A stretch of DNA of 64,000 nucleotides from Metarhizobium sp964253915 (GTDB lineage: Bacteria; Pseudomonadota; Alphaproteobacteria; Rhizobiales; Rhizobiaceae). The stretch covers positions 1-64,000 of the forward strand of contig NZ_CAXUSG020000016.1 of the NCBI RefSeq assembly GCF_964253915.1, in the 5' to 3' direction. The notes under the pieces are model-generated. The model ran no database searches. It had not been told where the DNA came from and was given only the letters and a program-made list of their open reading frames with translations. Both the position numbers and the translations under genes were made by a program. Position 1 is the stretch's first letter. Each line of letters opens with the position of its first letter. Below are positions 29,770 to 37,306 of this stretch, one piece after another.

Positions 29770-31020
29770 ATGACCAAAGCCGAGATCAACAACGCCGCCG
29801 AGGCGATGCGCGGCCTCTTCCCCGCGACACCCCTACAGCTCAACGATTACCTCAGTGCCCGCTATGGTGCGGAGATCTGGCTGAAACGCGAAGATCTTTC
29901 GCCGGTGCGCTCGTACAAGATTCGCGGCGCCTTTAATTTCTTCCGCAAGGTGATTGCTGACGGCGGCACAGAAAAGGTTTTCGTCTGCGCTTCGGCCGGC
30001 AACCACGCCCAGGGTTTTGCTTATGTTTGCCGGCATTTCCAGGTGCATGGCGTGGTGTTCATGCCAGTGACGACGCCGCAGCAGAAGATCGACAAGACGC
30101 GGGCCTTCGGTGGCGAATACATCACCATCCGGCTGTTCGGCGACTTTTTCGACCAATGCTATGCGGCGGCAAGACGGCATGTGGAGAAGATCGACGGCGT
30201 CATGGTGCCGCCCTTCGATCATCCAGATATCATCGAGGGGCAGGCAACGGTGGCCGCTGAAATCGTCGAGCAGCTGCCGGAGGGGGTGATCCCGGACATG
30301 GTGATCATGCCGGTCGGCGGCGGTGGCCTGTCGGCGGGCGTGACGGGTTACCTCAAGGATGACGTTGCGCCCGGCGCGTTCGTCTTTGCCGAACCCTCCG
30401 GCGCGCCGAGCCTGCGGCGTAGCCTGGAGGCCGGAGAGGTGGTGCCGCTGAGCAAGGTCGACAATTTCGTCGATGGCGCCGCGGTGGCGCGGATCGGCGA
30501 TCTCAATTTTGCGGCCCTCAAGGGTTTCTCACCGGAGCAAGTTCTGCTGCTCTCGGAAAACGCCATCTGCGTGACGATCACCGAAATGCTGAATGTCGAA
30601 GGCGTGGTGCTGGAACCGGCAGGCGCCCTCTCGATCACGGCGCTGGAGGCGATCGGCAAGAAGCGCCTCGCCGGCAAGCGTGTCGTCGCTGTGGTGTCCG
30701 GCGGCAATTTCGATTTCGAGCGGCTGCCTGATGTCAAGGAGCGCGCCATGCGCTATGCCGGGCTGAAGAAATACTTCATCCTCAGGCTGGCGCAGCGGCC
30801 CGGTGCGCTACGTGATTTCCTCAACCTTCTCGGTCCCGAGGACGATATCTCCCGGTTCGAATATCTGAAGAAGTCGGCCCGCAACTTCGGCTCCATTCTC
30901 ATCGGCATCGAAACAAAGAATTCCGGCAATTTTGCCGAACTGATCGAGCGTTTCGAAAATGCCGGCATGGGATACGAGGACATTACCGAAAACGAGATCA
31001 TCTCCAATCTGATCATCTGA
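29770..31020 (+). CDS. ilvA: Threonine ammonia-lyase
   Basis: The 416-residue pyridoxal-phosphate enzyme deaminates threonine to 2-oxobutanoate, the first step to isoleucine. The PLP lysine lies in VRSYKIRGAFNF, the phosphate-binding loop is in SAGNHAQG and VGGGGLSAG, and the C-terminal quarter is a single ACT-like regulatory domain (ILRLAQRPGALRDFLNLLG). The length fits the shorter single-domain IlvA type. A catabolic role cannot be excluded. Confidence 0.9.
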   Translation: MTKAEINNAAEAMRGLFPATPLQLNDYLSARYGAEIWLKREDLSPVRSYKIRGAFNFFRKVIADGGTEKVFVCASAGNHAQGFAYVCRHFQVHGVVFMPVTTPQQKIDKTRAFGGEYITIRLFGDFFDQCYAAARRHVEKIDGVMVPPFDHPDIIEGQATVAAEIVEQLPEGVIPDMVIMPVGGGGLSAGVTGYLKDDVAPGAFVFAEPSGAPSLRRSLEAGEVVPLSKVDNFVDGAAVARIGDLNFAALKGFSPEQVLLLSENAICVTITEMLNVEGVVLEPAGALSITALEAIGKKRLAGKRVVAVVSGGNFDFERLPDVKERAMRYAGLKKYFILRLAQRPGALRDFLNLLGPEDDISRFEYLKKSARNFGSILIGIETKNSGNFAELIERFENAGMGYEDITENEIISNLII

Positions 31021-31108
31021 ACAGGCCCGCGGTGACGCCCTTTTGGCGGGGCGGAAAGCCGGCAGCAACGCCCTTTTGGGGGCGGAAAGAATGTGTTAGG
31101 ACAAAAGC

Positions 31109-31429
31109 ATGTCTATTCTGTCGAATATTTTTTCCCTGTTTTCCGGTGGCCCCAAGGCCGAGCAATCTTCCGCCGTCAGCGCCGAAGCGCAGACGCATGG
31201 CGATTGCACGATCCACCCGACGCCGCAGCGCGAAGGCTCGCAGTTCCGTCTGGCGGGCCGGATCGAAAAGCAGGTGAACGGCGAGACGCTCGTGCGGACT
31301 TTCGTCCGCGCCGACGTGTTTTCCACCGCGGATGATGCGGTGGAGTTTACCGTGCGCAAGGCACGGCAGATCATCGACCAGAACGGTGCCGGCCTGTTCG
31401 CCGATGGCGAGAAAAGCCGGCAGGTCTGA
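31109..31429 (+). CDS. HlyU-like protein
   Basis: The 106-residue product resembles the short HlyU-type domain annotated as a transcriptional activator in many alphaproteobacteria; the FRLAGRIEKQVNG stretch is typical. No DNA-binding motif is visible, and the function in rhizobia is unknown. It follows ilvA by 88 bases; a tandem GC-rich direct repeat lies between them. Confidence 0.7.
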   Translation: MSILSNIFSLFSGGPKAEQSSAVSAEAQTHGDCTIHPTPQREGSQFRLAGRIEKQVNGETLVRTFVRADVFSTADDAVEFTVRKARQIIDQNGAGLFADGEKSRQV

Positions 31430-31444
31430 TCCCGGTAGCGCCGC

Positions 31445-32221
31445 TCAGGCGGCCCGGAAGATCTTTGCGCCCGAGGGAGCGCTGGTGGCGCCGCCATCGA
31501 CGGTGATTTCAATCCCCGTGACATTGAGCGAATCGTCCGAGGCCAGGTAAAGCGCCGCCTTGGCGATTTCGTCTGCCTCGCTCATGCGGCCGAGCGCACT
31601 CATGCCGCCGATGCGGGCTTCCAGCGCATTCATGGCGTCGTCCGTCGGTGCAAGCGCCGACCAGATCGGCGTTCTCGTGCCTCCCGGCGTTACCTGGTTG
31701 ACGCGGATGCCGCGGGGCGCAAGTTCGGAGGCGAGATTGCGCGCCATGGCGCGCACGCCGCCTTTCGCGGCGGCATAAGCGGACCAGCCGGGCATTCCAA
31801 GGACAGCATGGACCGAACCGTTGAGGATCACCGATCCTTGGTCGTTCAGATGCGGCAGGGCGGCCTGGACGCTGAAGAAGACCCCGGTGAGATTGGTGCG
31901 GACAATCTGCTCGAACTGTTCGAGAGCTGTCTGGCCAAGCGGCGTGGCGCCGCCGATGCCGGCATTGGCGAACAGGATATCGATTCGGCCGAGTTTTTCC
32001 GCTGCCGTTGCGAATGCCGTTTCCAGCGATGCCGCATCGGTAACGTCGGCGCGAAGCGCCAGCACGCCGTTGCCGAGTTCCTCCGCTGCCCTGGCAAGTG
32101 TTTCGGCATTGCGGCCGACGATTGCCACTTTCGCACCTTCCGCAGCAAAAACCTTCGCCGTGGCGAAACCGATGCCGCTATTGCCGCCGGTGATGACGGC
32201 TACCTTGCCCTGAAGACGCAT
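31445..32221 (-). CDS. Short-chain dehydrogenase/reductase
   Basis: The 258-residue enzyme has the classical SDR motifs TGGNSGIG (NAD(P)-binding, residues 11-18), NAG, the catalytic Ser, and YAAAK. The substrate is unknown. The ATG at 32221 follows GGAG; the longer frame upstream is intergenic. It is divergent from a TetR gene and shares with it two operator-like palindromes, so it is probably the target of that repressor. Confidence 0.9.
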   Translation of the reverse strand: MRLQGKVAVITGGNSGIGFATAKVFAAEGAKVAIVGRNAETLARAAEELGNGVLALRADVTDAASLETAFATAAEKLGRIDILFANAGIGGATPLGQTALEQFEQIVRTNLTGVFFSVQAALPHLNDQGSVILNGSVHAVLGMPGWSAYAAAKGGVRAMARNLASELAPRGIRVNQVTPGGTRTPIWSALAPTDDAMNALEARIGGMSALGRMSEADEIAKAALYLASDDSLNVTGIEITVDGGATSAPSGAKIFRAA

Positions 32222-32252
32222 GTTCAAACTCCGCTTGGATCCGTTGATGATT

Positions 32253-32298
32253 TGGATTATGATTGTAATCCATAAATAAGGATTATGATTATAATCTA
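32253..32298. promoter_or_regulatory. Twin palindromic operators between the SDR and tetR genes
   Basis: TGGATTA-N6-TAATCCA (32253-32272) and a closely similar copy, AGGATTA-N6-TAATCTA (32279-32298), lie 26 bases apart in the 110-base divergent gap. They are the likely binding sites of the adjacent TetR regulator on its own and the SDR promoter. Confidence 0.82.
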
Positions 32299-32331
32299 TT
32301 TCTGTCAAGGGATCGGTGAAGGAGATTCGCG

Positions 32332-32916
32332 ATGGCCCGTTCACAAAAGGAAAAGCAGGAGACCCATGAGCGGATCGTCCAGATCGCCGCACGCCGGTTG
32401 CGCGAGGAGGGGCTGCAGGGCGTCGGCGTTGCCGATCTGATGAAGGAGGCCGGCTTGACGGTCGGCGGCTTCTACAAACATTTCGGCTCCCGCGACGATC
32501 TGGTCGCCGAAGCGATGCAGGCGGCTTTCGAAGGATCGACACAGGCAATGGCGAAGGGCGGAAAATCGTTTGCTGAATTGACCGCCGGCGAATTTGCCGA
32601 GATCTATCTCAGCGAAAGTCATTGCGCCGGGCCGAGCGAGGGCTGTGCTTTCGCCATGCTGACCTCCGACCTCGGACGCAGCGACGACAAGACGCGTGCC
32701 ATCGCCACGGCGCGGTTGCAGCGCAATTTCAGAGCGTTTGAAGGCAGGGTCGCCGGGGAGGATGAAGCGGAACGACGGCGTCAGGCGATTGTTGCGGTCT
32801 GCGCCATGGCCGGTGCCGTGGGGTTGGCGCGGGTCAGCGACGATGCTGCTTTGTCGAAGGACATCCTCGATGCGGTCAAGAGTTTTGTGACCGGGATGGG
32901 TAAGGATGGAGCATAG
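32332..32916 (+). CDS. TetR-family transcriptional regulator
   Basis: The 194-residue protein has an N-terminal TetR helix-turn-helix (ERIVQIAARRLREEG followed by VGVADLMKEAGLTVGGFYKHFGSRDDLV, residues 13-60) and a ligand-binding helical domain. It is divergent from the SDR gene, which it probably controls through the twin palindromes. Confidence 0.92.
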   Translation: MARSQKEKQETHERIVQIAARRLREEGLQGVGVADLMKEAGLTVGGFYKHFGSRDDLVAEAMQAAFEGSTQAMAKGGKSFAELTAGEFAEIYLSESHCAGPSEGCAFAMLTSDLGRSDDKTRAIATARLQRNFRAFEGRVAGEDEAERRRQAIVAVCAMAGAVGLARVSDDAALSKDILDAVKSFVTGMGKDGA

Positions 32917-32920
32917 ACAC

Positions 32921-32951
32921 AAAAACGGCCGGGAAAACCCGACCGTTCTGT
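32921..32951. terminator. Bidirectional terminator between tetR and azoR
   Basis: A 10-bp stem with one mismatch (AACGGCCGGG with CCCGACCGTT) separates the convergent genes. On the minus strand it is followed by TTTTT. Confidence 0.7.
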
Positions 32952-32970
32952 TTTCGGACATTGTGCCGGA

Positions 32971-33588
32971 TCAGGCGGCGAGCGCCAGTTCCTTGGCGCG
33001 GGTCTGCGCGGCGGCAATGGCCTTTTCCGCAGCTTCCGGGCCGTAGGCGAGGCCTTCGACATAAACCACCTCAACATCGGTGATGCCGATGAAGCCGAGG
33101 ACGGTCTTCAGGTAAGGCACGGCATGGTTCATCGCGGCAGTCGGACCATCGGAATAGACGCCGCCGGATGCGAGAACGAGATAGGCCTTCTTGCCGGTGG
33201 CGAGGCCGATCGGGCCATTTTCGGTGTAGGTGAAGGTCAGGCCGGCGCGGGCGATATGGTCGATCCAGGCCTTCAGCGACGAATAGATGTTGAAGTTGAT
33301 CAGGCCGGTGCCGATGACAAGCGTGTCGGCGGCCAGCAGTTCGGCAACCAGTTCATCGGAAACGGCGGCAGCCTTGGCTTCTTCAGCGTTGCGCTGGTCG
33401 GCCGGCTTGCGGATGGCGGCAGCGAAGACGCCGTCGATATGCGGTAGCGGCTGGCTGACGAGGTCGCGATGGACGATGGACTTGGAGCCGGCCTGGGTGC
33501 TCAGCTTGCCGGCGAGATCGGTGGCCAGCTTGTTCGACAGCGAATCGGCACCGCGCGGGCTGGATGTGACGAGGAGGATGTTCGACAT
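32971..33588 (-). CDS. azoR: FMN-dependent NADH-azoreductase
   Basis: The 205-residue flavodoxin-like enzyme reduces azo dyes and quinones. It starts MSNILLVTSSPRG, the FMN phosphate-binding loop of AzoR, and contains INFNIYSSLKAWIDHIARAG and the typical C-terminal half. The ATG at 33588 follows AAGGAAAAG. Long upstream reading is not coding. It is divergent from a LysR gene. Confidence 0.9.
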   Translation of the reverse strand: MSNILLVTSSPRGADSLSNKLATDLAGKLSTQAGSKSIVHRDLVSQPLPHIDGVFAAAIRKPADQRNAEEAKAAAVSDELVAELLAADTLVIGTGLINFNIYSSLKAWIDHIARAGLTFTYTENGPIGLATGKKAYLVLASGGVYSDGPTAAMNHAVPYLKTVLGFIGITDVEVVYVEGLAYGPEAAEKAIAAAQTRAKELALAA

Positions 33589-33687
33589 AGTCTTTTCCTT
33601 GAAATCTTTGGGTCTGGAGGCGGCGCGGGCAGGGGAACCGCGTCTTCGAGATGAAAGATAGGAGTGGATTTCCATCCAAAAAACCGG

Positions 33688-33709
33688 GATAATATCGAAG
33701 TTTATTATC
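33688..33709. promoter_or_regulatory. Inverted repeat between azoR and lysR
   Basis: GATAATA-N8-TATTATC is a perfect 7-bp inverted repeat, 18 bases before the lysR start and in the divergent gap. It is a candidate LysR binding site. Confidence 0.6.
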
Positions 33710-33726
33710 GAGGTTTTGGATAAGTC

Positions 33727-34692
33727 ATGGAAGCGAACCCGACGCTCGACCAGCTGCAGGTGTTTCTCGCCGTCGCCGATACCGGCAGTTTTTCCGCTGC
33801 TTCGCGGCAGCTGAACCGGGCACAATCGGTGATCAGCTATACGATCGGCAATCTTGAAACGCAGCTGGACGTGGCATTGTTCGAGCGCAGCGGCGCACGG
33901 CAGCCGAAGCTGACGGAGGCCGGCAAGGCAATGCTTTCCGACGCAAGGCGCATCGTCGCCGACCTGCAAGTGATGCGGGCGCGGGCGAAAAGCCTGAAAC
34001 AGGGGCTGGAAGCCGAGGTCAGCGTCGCCATCAGCGTCATGGTGCCGACGCATGCGGTGGTCGATGTGTTGCGTGAATTCCGTGAAATGTTTCCGTCCGT
34101 CGGGTTGAGGTTGAATGTCGGCGAACTCGGCACCGTGATGGACATGGTGCTGAGCGATCAGGCGTCCATCGGCATCGGCGGTGCGCTTTTGCAGCACGAC
34201 GATGCGTTGCTGGCGGAAAAGATCGGCCATTCCTTCATGATGCCGGTGGCGAGTGCCGAACATCCGCTGGCGCGCATTGCCCGCCCGTTGACGGTGGCGG
34301 ACGTGCGCGAGGAGGTTCAGCTCGTCGTGACCGACGCGTCCGGCCGCACCCGGGGCCGCGATTTCAATGTGCTGTCCTACAAGACATGGCGGGTCAGCGA
34401 CATGGCGACCAAACTCGATCTGGTGCGCGGTGGTTTGGGTTGGGGCGGTATTCCCGCTTCGCTGGTGCGGCAGGATCTTTTGGAGGGCAGGCTGGTGCAC
34501 CTCAAGCTCGATGCCTACGAGCAGGGCGAATATCCGCTCTACGCCATCCGCAAACACTCGAACCCGCCGGGGCCGGCTGTTGCCTGGATGCTGGAGGCCT
34601 TTTCAAGCCGGCTGTCGCGCTGCCCCAGCCGCCAGGATTTCGTGGCGATGATGGCGGATGAGGCGTTGCCGTTGCAGCAAGCCGCCGAATGA
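33727..34692 (+). CDS. LysR-family transcriptional regulator
   Basis: The 321-residue protein has the N-terminal winged helix of LysR (residues 8-65, with the FLAVADTGSFSAASRQLNRAQ segment) and a periplasmic-binding-like effector domain. Divergent from azoR, it most likely controls azoR. The ATG at 33727 fits the family start. Confidence 0.92.
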   Translation: MEANPTLDQLQVFLAVADTGSFSAASRQLNRAQSVISYTIGNLETQLDVALFERSGARQPKLTEAGKAMLSDARRIVADLQVMRARAKSLKQGLEAEVSVAISVMVPTHAVVDVLREFREMFPSVGLRLNVGELGTVMDMVLSDQASIGIGGALLQHDDALLAEKIGHSFMMPVASAEHPLARIARPLTVADVREEVQLVVTDASGRTRGRDFNVLSYKTWRVSDMATKLDLVRGGLGWGGIPASLVRQDLLEGRLVHLKLDAYEQGEYPLYAIRKHSNPPGPAVAWMLEAFSSRLSRCPSRQDFVAMMADEALPLQQAAE

Positions 34693-34740
34693 AGCGGCAT
34701 GCAAAGGGCTGACGCCGTTTCAGCGGCGACATTTTAACCT

Positions 34741-34769
34741 GAACAGTGCCTCCGACGGAGGCACTGTTC
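34741..34769. terminator. Perfect hairpin between convergent genes
   Basis: A 13-bp perfect stem (GAACAGTGCCTCC with GGAGGCACTGTTC) with a 3-base loop lies between lysR and the papain-like gene. There is no good T run on either strand, so it is a weak or Rho-assisted terminator. Confidence 0.5.
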
Positions 34770-34808
34770 ATTCGGAAGATTTTTGCCGTTCGGCGTCCGA
34801 GGCGGGTA

Positions 34809-35396
34809 TCAGGCGTTCGGCTGCTTCTTGAACAGGCCGAGTTCCTTGAAGAACGGGTTGCTCCGAAGATACCGCCGCAGCGTGCTCGGCCAGGCGTGCT
34901 TGCCATCGAGATTGATGAAAAGCTTGTTGTTCCGTTCCTCGACCTTCCCCTGAAACCAGGCCATCTGATAGCAAAGAATGACCAGTTCGGAGCAATAGAC
35001 GTTCTTGACCATGCCCTGGTGGTCTTCAAGGCGTTCGTTGTATTTCGTTAGCCGGGCATACAGGTCTTCGCCTGCCGTGCTGCTGCCGAAGGTGCTCTTG
35101 ATGACCGCGCGCGTTTTACCGTAGTCGGCCGAACCCAGGATATTGCTGGCGACGCCGACCACCTTTTTCGTATCGGCGGCACTCATTTCCGGGTTGGGCC
35201 GAAACATGTCGGCCTCCTCGTTCCACATGTCGATGTGTTCGTTGAGGATGCCGCGTTTTGTCGCGTGGATCACCATCTGGCCGTCCACCACGATTCCGCA
35301 ATGGGCAGGTTTGAAGGTATTGGTGTTGATTAATATATCCCCGGCCTTAACCTTGTCGCGTTTCATGCCAATATTTGGCTGATAGAAGACAACCAT
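34809..35396 (-). CDS. Permuted papain-like/NlpC-P60 protein, paralogue A
   Basis: The 195-residue protein has the circularly permuted papain/LRAT-like layout (YiiX/C92-like): GDILINTNTFKPAHCGIVV with His32 and VIHA with His44 at the front, and the presumed nucleophile Cys135 in VYCSELVILCYQ. No signal peptide is seen, so it should act in the cytosol or be exported otherwise. It is about half identical by eye to paralogue B next door, and both end with DGKHxWPSTLRRYLRSN. Substrate unknown. The ATG at 35396 follows GAGG. Confidence 0.7.
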   Translation of the reverse strand: MVVFYQPNIGMKRDKVKAGDILINTNTFKPAHCGIVVDGQMVIHATKRGILNEHIDMWNEEADMFRPNPEMSAADTKKVVGVASNILGSADYGKTRAVIKSTFGSSTAGEDLYARLTKYNERLEDHQGMVKNVYCSELVILCYQMAWFQGKVEERNNKLFINLDGKHAWPSTLRRYLRSNPFFKELGLFKKQPNA

Positions 35397-35412
35397 TGTG
35401 GGAACCTCGGTT

Positions 35413-35438
35413 TTGTAAAAATTTCTTTTATTTTACAA
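35413..35438. promoter_or_regulatory. AT-rich inverted repeat upstream of paralogue A
   Basis: TTGTAAAA-N10-TTTTACAA, a perfect 8-bp inverted repeat, starts 17 bases upstream of paralogue A. It lies in an AT-rich stretch in an otherwise GC-rich region and could be an operator or promoter element. Confidence 0.6.
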
Positions 35439-35514
35439 CTATAACCGTTTGGCTCGAAAAGGGAATTCAGGCCGTGGTTCGCAGCCTTACTTTTTCTGGT
35501 AGTTTCCGGCGGTC

Positions 35515-36090
35515 CTAAGCCTTCTTGTATTCGCCGAGTTCCTTGAAGTTGGCGTTGCTGCGCAGATAGCGGCGCAGTGTGCTCGGCCAGGTGTGCTTGC
35601 CGTCGAGCTGGATGAACAGCCGATGGTTGGCGTTGATCGCATCGTTTTCGATCCAGGCAAGCTGGTAGCAAAGAATGACCAGCTCCGAGCAGTAGACGTG
35701 CTTGACAACGCCCTGATGGTTCTTCAGGCGTTCTCTATACTTGTTGAGGCGCGAGTGCGTGCCTTCGGCGGCCGTATGCGTGCTGAAGGTGCTCTTGAAG
35801 GCGGCTCGGCCGACGCCGTAGGTGGCGGAATCCTTGATTTCCTGGGCGATGCGCTCCAGCTTGGCCGCCTCGGCTGGGGTCAGGTCCGTGGCGGAGCGGA
35901 ACATGTCGGCATTGTTGCCCCACATGTCGATGTCGTCGACCTTGATGCCCTTGCCGGTGGCGTGAATGACGTCCTGGTTCGATACCACGATGCCGCAGTG
36001 CGCCGGCGAGAATGTGTTGCTGTTGATAAGGATATCGCCACACTTGACGGTCGCGCGCTTGCCCGTATGCGGTGTGTAGAAAACTGCCAT
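35515..36090 (-). CDS. Permuted papain-like/NlpC-P60 protein, paralogue B
   Basis: This 191-residue protein matches paralogue A along its length: GDILINSNTFSPAHCGIVV with the first His, VIHAT, and Cys in VYCSELVILCYQ. The pair looks like a local duplication. The ATG at 36090 has GGGAG upstream, part of a CCCGCT...AGCGGG hairpin that might mask the ribosome site. No signal peptide. Substrate unknown. Confidence 0.7.
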   Translation of the reverse strand: MAVFYTPHTGKRATVKCGDILINSNTFSPAHCGIVVSNQDVIHATGKGIKVDDIDMWGNNADMFRSATDLTPAEAAKLERIAQEIKDSATYGVGRAAFKSTFSTHTAAEGTHSRLNKYRERLKNHQGVVKHVYCSELVILCYQLAWIENDAINANHRLFIQLDGKHTWPSTLRRYLRSNANFKELGEYKKA

Positions 36091-36245
36091 GTTAGCTCCC
36101 GCTTTCGCAGCGGGCGGGCATAGGTTGCCGCTGTGCCCGCAGATTCCCGAATGCTGCCGAAAATGCCACAAGCCCAGGAAATCGGGTAGACTTTTTCTGG
36201 TTGCTGGAAACGGCTTGTGACGAAGGCGGAGGCGTTTCCTTTGCT

Positions 36246-36581
36246 TCAGCGCAGGGATGTGGGGCGCACATCCTTGTGGAAGAAGCGGAAGTAGGAGCCG
36301 ACCTGCGCGCGCGCGTTCGAATTTGGATTGAACTGGATGCCGAGGCGACCGCGATGGCACCAGCGCACCAGGCCTTCCAGATGACCGATATCGTCACCAT
36401 AAAGCTTGATCTGGCTGCCGATGCCGGCATGAAGCGGGCTGGCGAGTTCCAGCGCGACGCCGTTGGTCGATAGATTCAGCACGCGGCCCTGGATTTCCTG
36501 AAGGCCGTATTTCACCTTCGCCATGACGCGGGTCGCCTTGCGTTGCGTCTTGCGGGTTTCCATTTTCAAGCCGTTGTTCAT
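36246..36581 (-). CDS. PilZ-domain protein
   Basis: The 111-residue protein is a single PilZ domain with the c-di-GMP-binding motifs RKTQRKATR (RxxxR) and NLSTNGVAL (N/DxSxxG). Such proteins sense cyclic di-GMP. The ATG at 36581 fits; METRKTQ six codons later is a possible alternative. Confidence 0.88.
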   Translation of the reverse strand: MNNGLKMETRKTQRKATRVMAKVKYGLQEIQGRVLNLSTNGVALELASPLHAGIGSQIKLYGDDIGHLEGLVRWCHRGRLGIQFNPNSNARAQVGSYFRFFHKDVRPTSLR

Positions 36582-36688
36582 GCCCCACCCGGAAATAGTG
36601 TGATCGTTAGCGGCAAGACTAGGGCGAAAAGGTTGCAGCCTGCTTGCAAGAATCGCTCGGATTGTCTGCTTTCCCGCGATCGCACACG

Positions 36689-37150
36689 TCACAGCCCGAC
36701 ATTGGGACGGTCGATGATTTCCCGCAGCGCGAAGGACGAATTGATCTTGACGACGTGCGGCAGCGCCGAAAGCCAGTCGCGGTGGATGCGTTCGTAATCT
36801 TCCAGATCCTTGGCCGCGACGCGCAGGATATAGTCATACTCGCCCGACATCAGGTAGCAGACGAGCACGTTGGGACAGCGTTTGACCGCGACCTCGAATT
36901 CCTGCAGCGTCTTGGCGAACTGACCGGACAGCGAGATGTGGACGATGACCACCATCTTGTAGTCCAGCACCTTGTTGGAGAGGCGGGCATGATAGCCGCT
37001 GATCACCCCGGATTTCTCCAGGATATCGAGGCGCCGCGAACACGCCGATGCCGACAGGCCGACGCGTGCCGCAAGGTCGGCATTTGACATGCGACCATTC
37101 TGCTGCAGGATCCTCAAAATGGAAGCATCCATGGCGTCTATGTCCGACAT
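36689..37150 (-). CDS. Lrp/AsnC-family regulator, probable ald regulator
   Basis: The 153-residue protein has the N-terminal helix-turn-helix of Lrp (ASILRILQQNGRMSNADLAARVGLSASACSRRLDILEKSG) and the C-terminal RAM (ligand-binding) domain. It is divergent from alanine dehydrogenase, the usual arrangement for an alanine-sensing ald activator. A large inverted repeat lies between them. Confidence 0.9.
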   Translation of the reverse strand: MSDIDAMDASILRILQQNGRMSNADLAARVGLSASACSRRLDILEKSGVISGYHARLSNKVLDYKMVVIVHISLSGQFAKTLQEFEVAVKRCPNVLVCYLMSGEYDYILRVAAKDLEDYERIHRDWLSALPHVVKINSSFALREIIDRPNVGL

Positions 37151-37160
37151 TCGTCTTTCC

Positions 37161-37197
37161 TTCGAATTTTTAGCAATTTTCAGCAATAATATTCGAA
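37161..37197. promoter_or_regulatory. Inverted repeat between the lrp-type gene and ald
   Basis: TTCGAAT (37161-37167) and ATTCGAA (37191-37197) form inverted half-sites about three helical turns apart, with AGCAATTTTCAGCAAT in between. This fits a binding region for the adjacent Lrp-type regulator. Confidence 0.6.
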
Positions 37198-37306
37198 TTC
37201 TTGACGATGGGCAAAAGCTCTTTGCAAGGACATTGCGATCTCTTTCTGCTCTCCTGACGCTCCGCCCGAAACGGCGGAACATTCGGGAGACGAGGAGGAA
37301 TATTAC

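Noticed and set aside
32971..34557. 528-codon extension of azoR over lysR
   Set aside because: The azoR start at 33588 has a ribosome site and the family N-terminus; upstream is antisense to lysR.
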